This document shows positions 8,792 through 16,717 of a DNA stretch of 22,749 nucleotides, piece by piece. The DNA is taken from positions 1-22,749 of IMG/VR virus record IMGVR_UViG_3300042691_007354, one strand, 5' to 3'. The stretch is from a virus. The position numbers were made by a program, and so were the translations under genes. The notes beneath the pieces were generated by a model, which saw nothing but the letters and a program-made list of their open reading frames with translations, did no database searches and had not been told where the DNA came from. Within the stretch, counting starts at the first letter, position 1. Every line of letters starts with the position of its first letter.

Positions 8792-9711
8792 CACATAACT
8801 TCTCTCAATTAAATGAACTAATCGGTGATTTGCTTAAAGCAAATGAACCGTTTTCGTTATTGCGTATTGACAATACAATGGGATACGTATTAGATTCTTT
8901 GCAGAAAAATACTACTCCTGTTAGAGAATTTTATAATGAAAATACTTTAGTTGAAGGTGGTGTGTATCCCAATGTGATGGATTATGCATATGATGTTGTT
9001 ATACCTAAGACATTAGAATCAATGACACATTGTGATATTCTTGGGTTTGTTGACCTATCAGGTGAAATAGAACGTAATACAGAATTTACTAATTTATTTG
9101 GTAAGAAGCCTAAGTTCTATGGGCATGATAGTATATTAGTTCTTGATCCATGTGCATTGTTAAATGTGGATGGAGCGCATCAATTAGATACACCTTGGCC
9201 CACATATTTAAAAGATAAAAAGGTATTAGTTGTTTCTACCCATGCAGAAACAATTAAACATCAATGGAAAAATATAGACAATATTTGGGGTTGGAATAAG
9301 CACCGAATCGCACCATTTGAATTAGTAGATGTTATTAAATCCCCGTATCACCCTGTTATGGATCCTAATCAATATCCTGGATGCAATACTTGGGAAGATA
9401 CTGTTGAATATATAAAAGCAAAGATTGATACATATGACTACGATGTATTAATTGCAGGATCAACAACTTCTTCTCCTATGTATGCAGAACATGCTAAACA
9501 ACAAGGCAAAGTAGGAATACAAACTGGGGGCGTTCATCAGTTGTTCTTTGGTATATTGGGATATCGTTGGTCGCCTGAAGCACAGAATGGTTACAGATCA
9601 TGGGCAAAATTATACAATCAACATTGGAGATATCCATTGGAAGTAGATGAACCCGTAAACAGAAACAAATATAAATTTTTAGAAACTAACTACGCATACT
9701 GGAAAAAATGA
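8788..9711 (+). CDS. Putative GT-D-fold glycosyltransferase
   Basis: A 307-residue protein. The N-terminal FSLLRIDNTMGYVL resembles the fSLLRxGDGE start of the GT-D (DUF1792-type) glycosyltransferases first described in streptococcal serine-rich-repeat glycoprotein loci. The C-terminal YDVLIAGSTTSSPMYAEHAKQQGKVGIQTGG followed by an FG segment matches the family's usual ending (written here in pieces of one continuous region near 215-250). The acidic DxE is not cleanly preserved, since IDNT stands where GDGE is expected, so activity may be altered. No membrane segment. It overlaps both neighbours by 4 bases. Confidence 0.5.
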   Translation: MTHNFSQLNELIGDLLKANEPFSLLRIDNTMGYVLDSLQKNTTPVREFYNENTLVEGGVYPNVMDYAYDVVIPKTLESMTHCDILGFVDLSGEIERNTEFTNLFGKKPKFYGHDSILVLDPCALLNVDGAHQLDTPWPTYLKDKKVLVVSTHAETIKHQWKNIDNIWGWNKHRIAPFELVDVIKSPYHPVMDPNQYPGCNTWEDTVEYIKAKIDTYDYDVLIAGSTTSSPMYAEHAKQQGKVGIQTGGVHQLFFGILGYRWSPEAQNGYRSWAKLYNQHWRYPLEVDEPVNRNKYKFLETNYAYWKK

Positions 9712-11030
9712 ATAAACAAGATATTATTAAAAGTGTTGCTGAATTTATTCAAGAGAAAAACAGCAAAAAGACTTGGGTGGCAGGAAAAGACTTTGTTAAT
9801 TATGCTGGCCCTTATTTTGACGAACACGAAATTATGGCTTCGGTATCTACATTATTAGATGGCTGGCTTGTAATGGGAGATCAATCATTAAAGTTTGAGA
9901 AACAATTCCCTAAGCAATTCCAAAAGAACTATGGTATACTTACTAATTCAGGATCAAGTTCTAATCTATTAATGATGTCTACGCTTACATCTAAGCGTGG
10001 TCGTAACTTGCCTAAAGGTACAAAGGTATTGATGCCTATTGCAGGCTTTCCCACAACATTAAATCCTACATTGCAAGTAGGGTTTGAGCCTGTATTTTTA
10101 GATATCGAATTAGACACACTTAATTTAGATTTAACTAGAGCAGAAGAATTAATTAAGAAACATGATATTAAAGTTATTACATTTGCTCACGTGTTAGGCA
10201 ATCCCCCTAATATGCGTTGGGTAATGGAATTAGTTAATCGGTATGATTTGATTTTATTAGAAGATTGTTGCGATGCGTTAGGTTCCACATATGGTGGTCA
10301 ACCACTAGGATCATTTGGTGAAATGGCATCTTGCTCATTCTATCCTGCGCATCATATGACAATGGGTGAAGGCGGGTTTGTAGCATGTAAGTCATATGAG
10401 ACAGAAGTTATCCTTCGTTCATTTAGAGAATGGGGACGCGGTTGTTATTGCGTAGGACCCGAAGCTAATAAATTAAAATGTGGTTCCTGCGGCAAGAGAT
10501 TTCAAGAATGGATTCCGGAAATGCCAGGTGAAATATTTGACCACAAATATGTGTATGATGAGATTGGATATAACCTTAAGCCTATTGAATTGCAAGGTGC
10601 AATGGGGTTGGTTCAACTAGAAAAATTGGAGACTATTCATGCACTACGTCGTCGCAATTATGGTTTGTTGTTTGATATCTACAGCAAATACGAGGAGTAT
10701 TTTCATCTACCAAGAGCACAAGAATACTCAGACCCAAGTTGGTTCGCATTTCCACTAACAATTCGTGCAGGATCTCCTTTCAAGCGTAGCGACATTGTAG
10801 ACTATTTAGAAGAAAAATTAATTCAGACGAGACCTTATTTTGCTGGGAATATTATGCTACAGCCTGCATATTCTCATTTAATGAATCCTGCGGATGCAAG
10901 AGATAATTTTCCTGTTGCTACAATGACAATGACTAATACTTATTTCCACGGTACAAGTCCTGTTATTACCCCTGAGCAAATTGCCTACATCGGAGAAACT
11001 GTAGACAGTTTTATGAGTTTATTTACCTAG
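9708..11030 (+). CDS. RfbH/E1-like Fe-S sugar 3-dehydratase
   Basis: A 440-residue DegT-fold protein that follows RfbH/AscC (E1, CDP-4-keto-6-deoxyglucose 3-dehydratase) along its length: SLDGW-like LLDGW, TNSGSSSNLL, IAGFPTTLNP, EDCCDALGS (185-193), SFYPAHHMTMGEGG, WGRGCYC and a DPSWFAFPLT segment. The PLP lysine is replaced by His215, so the enzyme should use PMP and dehydrate instead of transaminate. The [2Fe-2S] cysteines of E1 are present as Cys188-X57-Cys246-X-Cys248, but the last one is shifted: Cys258 and Cys261 give X9 or X12 instead of X7. E1 normally needs a ferredoxin-type reductase (E3) that I do not see here. Substrate could be a CDP-, dTDP- or GDP-linked 4-keto-6-deoxy sugar. 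Confidence 0.85.
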   Translation: MNKQDIIKSVAEFIQEKNSKKTWVAGKDFVNYAGPYFDEHEIMASVSTLLDGWLVMGDQSLKFEKQFPKQFQKNYGILTNSGSSSNLLMMSTLTSKRGRNLPKGTKVLMPIAGFPTTLNPTLQVGFEPVFLDIELDTLNLDLTRAEELIKKHDIKVITFAHVLGNPPNMRWVMELVNRYDLILLEDCCDALGSTYGGQPLGSFGEMASCSFYPAHHMTMGEGGFVACKSYETEVILRSFREWGRGCYCVGPEANKLKCGSCGKRFQEWIPEMPGEIFDHKYVYDEIGYNLKPIELQGAMGLVQLEKLETIHALRRRNYGLLFDIYSKYEEYFHLPRAQEYSDPSWFAFPLTIRAGSPFKRSDIVDYLEEKLIQTRPYFAGNIMLQPAYSHLMNPADARDNFPVATMTMTNTYFHGTSPVITPEQIAYIGETVDSFMSLFT

Positions 11031-11037
11031 GAAAAAT

Positions 11038-12048
11038 ATGAGAGTATGCGATTGGATAGCCGAATACCTGTGGAACTATGGCGTCAAGAATGTTTATGGC
11101 ATCATGGGTGGAGGGGCTTCGGGGCTTAATGATGGGTTTATTAAACAAGGTAAAATTAATTACCGTTGTTTCCATCATGAACAAGGTGCAGCTCACGCTG
11201 CAATAGGCGAAGCAAAATTAACTAGAGAAGTTGCTGTGGTTAATCCCACCACGGGGTGTGCAGGAACAAACTGTGCTACTAGTGTATTGAATGCTTGGCA
11301 CGATGGTATTCCTTTAGTGTTTATTAGTGGTAATGTTAGAATTGATACTTGCTCTGGACATATTAATCGTACCAAAGGTATTAATATTCGCAAATACGGA
11401 ATACAAGAACATCACATAGTTGACATATACAAATCAATAACTAAGTATGCAGAGTTTGTTACTAAAGTTGAGGATATTCCTAAGATTTTACAACAGGCAT
11501 TATATATTGCACAAGACGGTCGTCCTGGCCCTGTGTGGATAGATATACCCGGAAATATACAAACAGCACAAATGCCTACTGAATATGAGGAGTTTATTCC
11601 TCCTTCTAAATCTAATATGTCTTTTGATTATGCTGATATACAAGTAAAACTTAATGAAGCAAAAAGACCAATAGTCCTTGCAGGATATGGTATTCGCCAG
11701 GCAAAATGCGTAGATGAGTTTGTGCAGTTTGTTGAGAAATATCAGATTCCGTTTGTCAGTACATTCGGCGGCGTGGATTATACTATTACAGATCATCCTT
11801 TAAGTATTGGCGCTATAGGAATTAAAGGTTCTCGTTCTGGTAATTTTGCAATAACCAACGCAGATTTATTATTAGTTTTAGGTAGTAGTTTGCCCGGAAG
11901 CGCAATTGGTTATGATCCAAAGCAGTTTAGCCCTGGGAGTTATAAAATTGTTGTTGACATTGACTCAGATGAACTTAAAAAAGATATTGTAAAAATTGAT
12001 AAACCTATTAATGTAGATCTTAAAGAATTTTTTGGAGCCATGCTATGA
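11038..12048 (+). CDS. ThDP enzyme, N-terminal half (PYR and central domains)
   Basis: A 336-residue protein equal to the first two domains of an acetolactate-synthase-type thiamine-diphosphate enzyme. The PYR domain runs to about residue 165 with the catalytic glutamate Glu48 in HHEQGAAHAA and the PTTGCAGTN segment. The central Rossmann-like domain follows from about 190 and ends in VDIDSDELKKDI. It stops before the cofactor-binding PP domain, which is encoded by the next gene. Full-length relatives are about 560-580 residues. In deoxysugar clusters such enzymes (YerE is the studied case) add a two-carbon acetyl unit from pyruvate to a 4-keto-3,6-dideoxy sugar, which fits its position after an RfbH-like dehydratase. 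The start has AGGAAAA just upstream. Confidence 0.85.
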   Translation: MRVCDWIAEYLWNYGVKNVYGIMGGGASGLNDGFIKQGKINYRCFHHEQGAAHAAIGEAKLTREVAVVNPTTGCAGTNCATSVLNAWHDGIPLVFISGNVRIDTCSGHINRTKGINIRKYGIQEHHIVDIYKSITKYAEFVTKVEDIPKILQQALYIAQDGRPGPVWIDIPGNIQTAQMPTEYEEFIPPSKSNMSFDYADIQVKLNEAKRPIVLAGYGIRQAKCVDEFVQFVEKYQIPFVSTFGGVDYTITDHPLSIGAIGIKGSRSGNFAITNADLLLVLGSSLPGSAIGYDPKQFSPGSYKIVVDIDSDELKKDIVKIDKPINVDLKEFFGAML

Positions 12049-12779
12049 ATAGACAAGAATGGATAGCTAAATGTCAGTCTTGGAAAAACAAGTGGCCTAC
12101 TATGCAACAAGAATATCTCGATGATAGTAAAGGTCTAACCATTTATGCAGTAATAGATGCGTTAAACGCTCATAGCAGACCTGGTGATATTTTTGTAGGC
12201 GATGCTGGTCAAATTTATTATGCAGGTCCCGTGGCATATAAATTAAAAGAAAATCAAAAATTAATTTGGAGTCACGCCCAGGCGGATATGGGATGGAGTT
12301 TACCTGGGGCAATAGGCGTATCATACAATACAGACAGTACGGTTATTGCTGTTATAGGCGATGGTAGTTTTATGAGTAATATACAGGAACTAGCTACAGT
12401 TAAACAAAATAAAACTAATACTAAGTTTATAGTATTAAATAATGGCGGATATGTTAGTATTAAAAATACTCAAACTAAATACTATGAGGGTAGAGTATAT
12501 GGTACAAGCGATGAATCGGGGTTGTGGTTTCCTAAATTTAAAGATGTTGCTGATGCATTTGGTTTAGATTATATTTGTTTAGAAACGTTTGAAGATTTAT
12601 CTAAACTATCTGATTTATTAGCGATCGACGGTCCAATAATAATTGAATGTATTAGCGTAAAGGAACAGGATATACTTCCAGCACAAGCATTAAAAGATGG
12701 CAAACAATGTGGTCTACATGATATGGCTCCTTTTTTAAGTGACGAAGAACTGAATACAGAAATGGTTATTAATTTATGA
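12045..12779 (+). CDS. ThDP enzyme, C-terminal half (PP domain)
   Basis: A 244-residue protein carrying only the diphosphate-binding PP domain: GDAGQ (52-56), MGWSLPGAIGVSY, and the ThDP/Mg motif from GDGSFMSNIQE (105-115) to the NN at 132-133. With the preceding gene it makes one complete enzyme. The halves meet at a natural domain border with an ATGA overlap, and this gene has its own GGAG at 12034-12037, 7 bases before the ATG, so two separate subunits look intended. A T6 run (12028-12033) lies just upstream, and one extra T there would fuse the frames, so a recent deletion or read error cannot be excluded. Confidence 0.83.
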   Translation: MNRQEWIAKCQSWKNKWPTMQQEYLDDSKGLTIYAVIDALNAHSRPGDIFVGDAGQIYYAGPVAYKLKENQKLIWSHAQADMGWSLPGAIGVSYNTDSTVIAVIGDGSFMSNIQELATVKQNKTNTKFIVLNNGGYVSIKNTQTKYYEGRVYGTSDESGLWFPKFKDVADAFGLDYICLETFEDLSKLSDLLAIDGPIIIECISVKEQDILPAQALKDGKQCGLHDMAPFLSDEELNTEMVINL

Positions 12780-13564
12780 ATAAAGTAATGATTATTGGTG
12801 CAAGCGGATTCATTGGATCATATATAGCACCTCTTTTAAACAGAACACATGAAGTAATACCTATCCATAAGAATGAAATAGACATTTTAGATAACGACAC
12901 GGTTACAAAAATGTTAGACATTATTAGACCAGATGTTATTATAAATTGTTTAACATTTGGTGGCAAGACAGAACTGCATGAAAACAATGCTCAAAATGTC
13001 GGCAAAAATATGGCATTCTTCTATAATTTTTACACAAATCAAGACAAGTTTAATTTTTTTATAAATTTGGGATCGGGTATTGAATTGCAGGGTGACGAAA
13101 ATAATGCGTATGCTTTTTCTAAAAGACTAATTAATAGTTTATGTTTTGGCCCTAAATTTTTAACATTAAGACTGTTTGGATGTTTTGGCAAAGGCGAACC
13201 GAGCCACAGATTGTTAAAACAATATAATGCGTCTGAAGGTGAATTTAAAATAAAGAATGATAGACTATTCGATTATTTTTCAGTTCAAGATTTATATAAT
13301 GTCATAGAATATTCTATTGATAAATTTGGTACTAAAGATTGGCTGGTAGGTGATATAGTTGATTGTGTTTACCACAATAAAATTACCCTAAGTGATTTTC
13401 TAGGCATGTACTGTGATATAAATAATATAGAGAAAAGATTTGTAGTAGAGTCTACAAGTGACGAAAAATATACAGGCCATTCAACTGATCTTTATACATT
13501 GCAAGAGCATGGAGGATTAAAGTTGTATGGCATTGGACATGGGTTGAAAGTTTATAATGACTAA
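12776..13564 (+). CDS. NAD(P)-dependent sugar reductase/epimerase
   Basis: A 262-residue extended SDR protein with nucleotide-binding GASGFIGS (8-15), a DVIINCLTFGG segment, Ser100 in NLGSG, and the catalytic Tyr112/Lys116 in AYAFSK. It is shorter than the 4,6-dehydratases and resembles RmlD-type 4-keto reductases. In yersiniose synthesis the product of the ThDP enzyme is reduced by an SDR enzyme (YerF), and this gene sits exactly after the ThDP gene, so reduction of the new acetyl or keto group is the natural guess. A general 4-keto reductase or epimerase is the alternative. It overlaps both neighbours and lacks a clear ribosome binding site, so coupling is likely. Confidence 0.72.
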   Translation: MNKVMIIGASGFIGSYIAPLLNRTHEVIPIHKNEIDILDNDTVTKMLDIIRPDVIINCLTFGGKTELHENNAQNVGKNMAFFYNFYTNQDKFNFFINLGSGIELQGDENNAYAFSKRLINSLCFGPKFLTLRLFGCFGKGEPSHRLLKQYNASEGEFKIKNDRLFDYFSVQDLYNVIEYSIDKFGTKDWLVGDIVDCVYHNKITLSDFLGMYCDINNIEKRFVVESTSDEKYTGHSTDLYTLQEHGGLKLYGIGHGLKVYND

Positions 13565-14507
13565 AGTTGTTTATGTTACAGGATGTATTGGATTTATAGG
13601 TTATCATGTAACCAAAAAATGTTTAGATGCGGGTTATCATGTTTTGGGAATAGATAGTAAAACATATGCAAGCAATTTAAATCTCTTACCTGAATTATTA
13701 AAATATCCCAGATTCAAATTTTTAGAATTGGATATTAATGATCTAGACCGTCTTCACGACTGCGATTATTTTATTAATACCGCAGCTGAAACACACGTCG
13801 ATAACAGCATTGTTAGTTCGGATGTATTTTTAAGAAGTAACATCAACGGTGTTCATAAAATACTAGAACTAATTAAAGCTATACCAAAAGCTCGTAGACC
13901 AATATTATTACACTTCAGTACAGATGAAGTATATGGCGATATTGTAGATGGATTTCATTCTGAAACAGATTTACTAAAACCAAGCAATCCTTATTCAGCA
14001 ACAAAAGCAGCAGCTGATATGTTGGTGACTGCCTGGGCAAGAACATATGACGTTCCCTATGTAATTATTAGACCAACTAATAATTATGGAATTGGTCAAT
14101 ATGTTGAGAAGTTTATTCCCAAAGCAATTAAAAATTTATCGCTAGGTAGACCTATTATCATGCATGACAACGGATCTCCTAGAAGAACTTGGTTGCATGT
14201 ATCTGACACAGCAAATGCAGTATTAAAAATTATTGAATCTGGAACAGTTAACGAAACCTACAATATTTCAGGTAATTATGAGGAACAAAATATTATTGTT
14301 GCTAAACATTTAGTTGATTTATTCTTTAATTGGAATGTTATCCACTATACAGAATTTATGGATTTTTCTGAAAAGCGTGCGGGGCAGGATGTTAGATATG
14401 CTATAGATGATTCTAAATTAAAAGCATTGGGTTGGAACCCTGAAGCAAATTTTAATGAAGCTTTAGTAGATATTGTAAAATACTATAAAGAAAATTTTAT
14501 ATGGTAA
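13557..14507 (+). CDS. RmlB-like NDP-glucose 4,6-dehydratase
   Basis: A 316-residue extended SDR enzyme closely resembling dTDP-glucose 4,6-dehydratase (RmlB): NAD-binding TGCIGFIG (8-15), AAETHVDNSI (76-85), the catalytic STDEVYG (121-127; Thr122, Asp123, Glu124), Tyr146/Lys150 in YSATK, RPTNNYGIGQ, RRTWLHVSD, and a final RYAIDDSKLKALGW. All catalytic residues are present, although it is about 40 residues shorter than E. coli RmlB. It would give an NDP-4-keto-6-deoxyglucose, the type of substrate the E1-like enzyme at 9708 dehydrates. No nucleotidyltransferase (RmlA or RfbF) is seen in the window, so NDP-glucose must come from the host. The nucleotide (dTDP, CDP or UDP) is not decided by sequence. 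Confidence 0.85.
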   Translation: MTKVVYVTGCIGFIGYHVTKKCLDAGYHVLGIDSKTYASNLNLLPELLKYPRFKFLELDINDLDRLHDCDYFINTAAETHVDNSIVSSDVFLRSNINGVHKILELIKAIPKARRPILLHFSTDEVYGDIVDGFHSETDLLKPSNPYSATKAAADMLVTAWARTYDVPYVIIRPTNNYGIGQYVEKFIPKAIKNLSLGRPIIMHDNGSPRRTWLHVSDTANAVLKIIESGTVNETYNISGNYEEQNIIVAKHLVDLFFNWNVIHYTEFMDFSEKRAGQDVRYAIDDSKLKALGWNPEANFNEALVDIVKYYKENFIW

Positions 14508-15199
14508 ACAAAATTATATCATTAAGTGTCTGGGGCAATGATCCTAGATATATTGTTGGCGCAAATCGTCAATATGAATTGGCAAAACAATATTATCCTG
14601 GATGGGAATTTAGAATTTATACAGATGACAAAACTAAATTCGCAAATTTAACTGATGCTAACATTGTAGAAGTGACCGATGGTTCATATGGAATGTATTG
14701 GCGATTCCGTGCAATGTTTGAAGATGAAAACAATATAGTAATTGTTCGTGATTCAGATAGCAGAATTACTGTCAGAGAACAAAGAGCAGTTAATGAATGG
14801 ATGGAATCCGACAAAAAGTTTCACACATTTAAAGACCATCAAGCACATTTTGAATTCCCTATTATAGGTTGTGCATTTGGATATAAGGGTAAATTTAATG
14901 AGCAAACACAAACTCAATTAAATTCCTACACAAAAGAACTTAACTATTATGTGGGTGATCAAATATTCTTAAGGGATGTTATTTGGCCATTGGTTAAAGG
15001 TGATGCTATAGTTCATTGTATGAACGATGGATGGTTTAAAGAAACAAGACAACAATTAGTTAATCCATATGATTTCTGTGGCAACGGGTATGACGAAAAC
15101 GACATGCCGCTATATCCACCAACACTAGCAGAATGCGCGGGGTTTAATCCTGGCAATACATCTAAAGTATTTAAATTTAATAAAGGTCTTTTAAAATGA
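14501..15199 (+). CDS. Putative GT-A glycosyltransferase with DSDSR motif
   Basis: A 232-residue soluble protein. It begins NKIISLSVWGNDPRY, followed by a region with YGMYWRFRAMFED and then VIVRDSDSRIT, where DSD is a plausible metal-binding DxD of a GT-A enzyme. The remaining GCAFGYKG and GDQIFLRD pieces fit a small nucleotide-sugar transferase. I do not recognise a named family. It overlaps the dehydratase stop by a few bases with no evident ribosome binding site, and ends in an ATGA overlap with the next transferase. Substrate unknown. Confidence 0.55.
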   Translation: MVNKIISLSVWGNDPRYIVGANRQYELAKQYYPGWEFRIYTDDKTKFANLTDANIVEVTDGSYGMYWRFRAMFEDENNIVIVRDSDSRITVREQRAVNEWMESDKKFHTFKDHQAHFEFPIIGCAFGYKGKFNEQTQTQLNSYTKELNYYVGDQIFLRDVIWPLVKGDAIVHCMNDGWFKETRQQLVNPYDFCGNGYDENDMPLYPPTLAECAGFNPGNTSKVFKFNKGLLK

Positions 15200-15999
15200 A
15201 AAGCTTTTTTATTGTACCTGTTTTTAACAAAGAACATTTAATTGCTGAAGTATACAAAGGTATAGAGTTATCTGTAAGTGAGGAATATCCTCACACAAAA
15301 ATATTCATTATTGATGGGTGTACTGATAAAAGCGAAAAGATACTTAAAGAATTTAAGGATCCTAATAGTATATTTTTGTTTGCTGATAACGTACACGAAA
15401 TTCGATCATTAAATATTGGTCTTGATTATATTAAAGATAATTGCAATCCTTCTCCTGAAGATTTAATTTTTACAGTACAAGATGATGTTATCTTACAGGA
15501 AAACGATATTGATATAAGATTCAAAGAATTATTTGAAGAATATACTGATCTCGGATATGTTAGTATGAGATTAGGTAGTAAGTTATCTAAAGCAGGCAAT
15601 ACATTAAATGAATCTTCATTAATAGAATCTGAATTTGGACATTGGGCACACCTGGGATTGAATCATTTTACAAAGGTTGGTCACACGGAGATAATGGAAA
15701 CAGAGATTGCAGTAAGAAGCCCAACCTGTATGGAATGGAAACGATATGTTGAAGCTGGATTCTATGATGATAATTTAGCCCCATGTGGTTACGATTGTCA
15801 TGATATGTCTATTAGATTAAACAAATTAGGTTATAGAAATTGCGTGTATGCGTTAAAGTATCAAAGTGATCCTAATTGGGGAACAATGCGAGAAAAACCT
15901 GATACTGATTACAATATAAAAACAGGTGATAACTATGAACGCAACAGACAATACTTAGTTAAAAAACATAATGATTATTTTGGGAGAACAAATGAGTAA
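15196..15999 (+). CDS. Family 2-like glycosyltransferase
   Basis: A 267-residue GT-A protein of GT2 type. The N-terminal FFIVPVFNKEHLIAEVYKGI and IFIIDGCTDKSEKIL are the standard GT2 opening with the nucleotide-binding Asp. FTVQDDVIL (near 95) supplies the metal-binding acidic motif in QDD form, and CGYDCHDMSIRLNKLGYR resembles the acceptor-side ED region. No membrane segment is present, so it would act in the cytoplasm or at the inner face of the membrane. ATGA overlap upstream and overlap with the methyltransferase downstream. Sugar and acceptor not assignable. Confidence 0.8.
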   Translation: MKSFFIVPVFNKEHLIAEVYKGIELSVSEEYPHTKIFIIDGCTDKSEKILKEFKDPNSIFLFADNVHEIRSLNIGLDYIKDNCNPSPEDLIFTVQDDVILQENDIDIRFKELFEEYTDLGYVSMRLGSKLSKAGNTLNESSLIESEFGHWAHLGLNHFTKVGHTEIMETEIAVRSPTCMEWKRYVEAGFYDDNLAPCGYDCHDMSIRLNKLGYRNCVYALKYQSDPNWGTMREKPDTDYNIKTGDNYERNRQYLVKKHNDYFGRTNE

Positions 16000-16717
16000 A
16001 ACCTTTAATGATTATACGGTCAAAGAAATTGAAAGTATAAAAGATCGCAATCAATTATATGATATATTTAAAAATTCATATAATATATTACCAGATGTAA
16101 TTAAAAAACATCGCAAGTATTTTGTAGAAGACAATAGAGGATTTGGTGAAGACGCATTTCACGCAATGTGGTATTATATCTTTAAAAATTATAGACCACA
16201 AAATGTTTTAGAAATTGGAATTTATAGAGGACAGACACTTTCTTTATTTCAGCTTTTAAGCGATCATTTTAATATCGGTAGTAATGTTGTAGGTATTTCA
16301 CCTTTGACGGCAGCAGGCGATTCTAAATCTAATTACATTGAGCTTGATTATGAAAAAGATATTTTAGAAAACTTTGATAGGTTTAATCTAAAACATCCTA
16401 AATTAGTTAGATCATTTTCAAACCACGGGCCTGCGAGATACGAAATTAAATCTTCAACATGGGATTTAATCTATATTGATGGTTGTCATGATTATGATAT
16501 TGTATTAATTGATTATTATAATTGTGTTGATGCATTGAATCAACAAGGCATTCTTGTTTTAGATGATTCTAGTTTATATGAAGATTTTAATTACCCCAAC
16601 ACATTTAAGGGACACGAAGGCCCTTCAAAAGTCGTTCAAAATTTTATTAAACCCGAGCTTGATAATTTCTTAGCTGTCGGACATAACAATTGTTTTAGGA
16701 TTCCTAATTATGAGTAA
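15992..16717 (+). CDS. Class I SAM-dependent methyltransferase
   Basis: A 241-residue methyltransferase. Motif I is VLEIGIYRGQT (72-82), and the post-core DLIYIDGCHDYD, followed by an acidic/hydrophobic ILVLDDSS, is typical of the Methyltransf_24/cephalosporin-hydroxylase-like group found in glycan clusters. Its likely target is a sugar hydroxyl, either on a nucleotide sugar or on the finished glycan. The start is ATG 15992 with GGGAGA at 15982-15987; an in-frame ATG at 15971 lies deep in the previous gene and is less likely. It sits between two GT2-type genes. Confidence 0.75.
   Translation: MSKTFNDYTVKEIESIKDRNQLYDIFKNSYNILPDVIKKHRKYFVEDNRGFGEDAFHAMWYYIFKNYRPQNVLEIGIYRGQTLSLFQLLSDHFNIGSNVVGISPLTAAGDSKSNYIELDYEKDILENFDRFNLKHPKLVRSFSNHGPARYEIKSSTWDLIYIDGCHDYDIVLIDYYNCVDALNQQGILVLDDSSLYEDFNYPNTFKGHEGPSKVVQNFIKPELDNFLAVGHNNCFRIPNYE

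Noticed and set aside
11500-11796. Minus-strand 98-residue frame inside the ThDP gene
   Set aside because: It lies wholly inside a conserved coding region and has the low-complexity composition of a shadow frame.
12021-12048. Programmed -1 frameshift fusing the two ThDP halves at the T6 run
   Set aside because: The sequence A-TTT-TTT-G is not a canonical X-XXY-YYZ slippery site, no downstream stem is evident, and the second gene has its own well-placed ribosome binding site.
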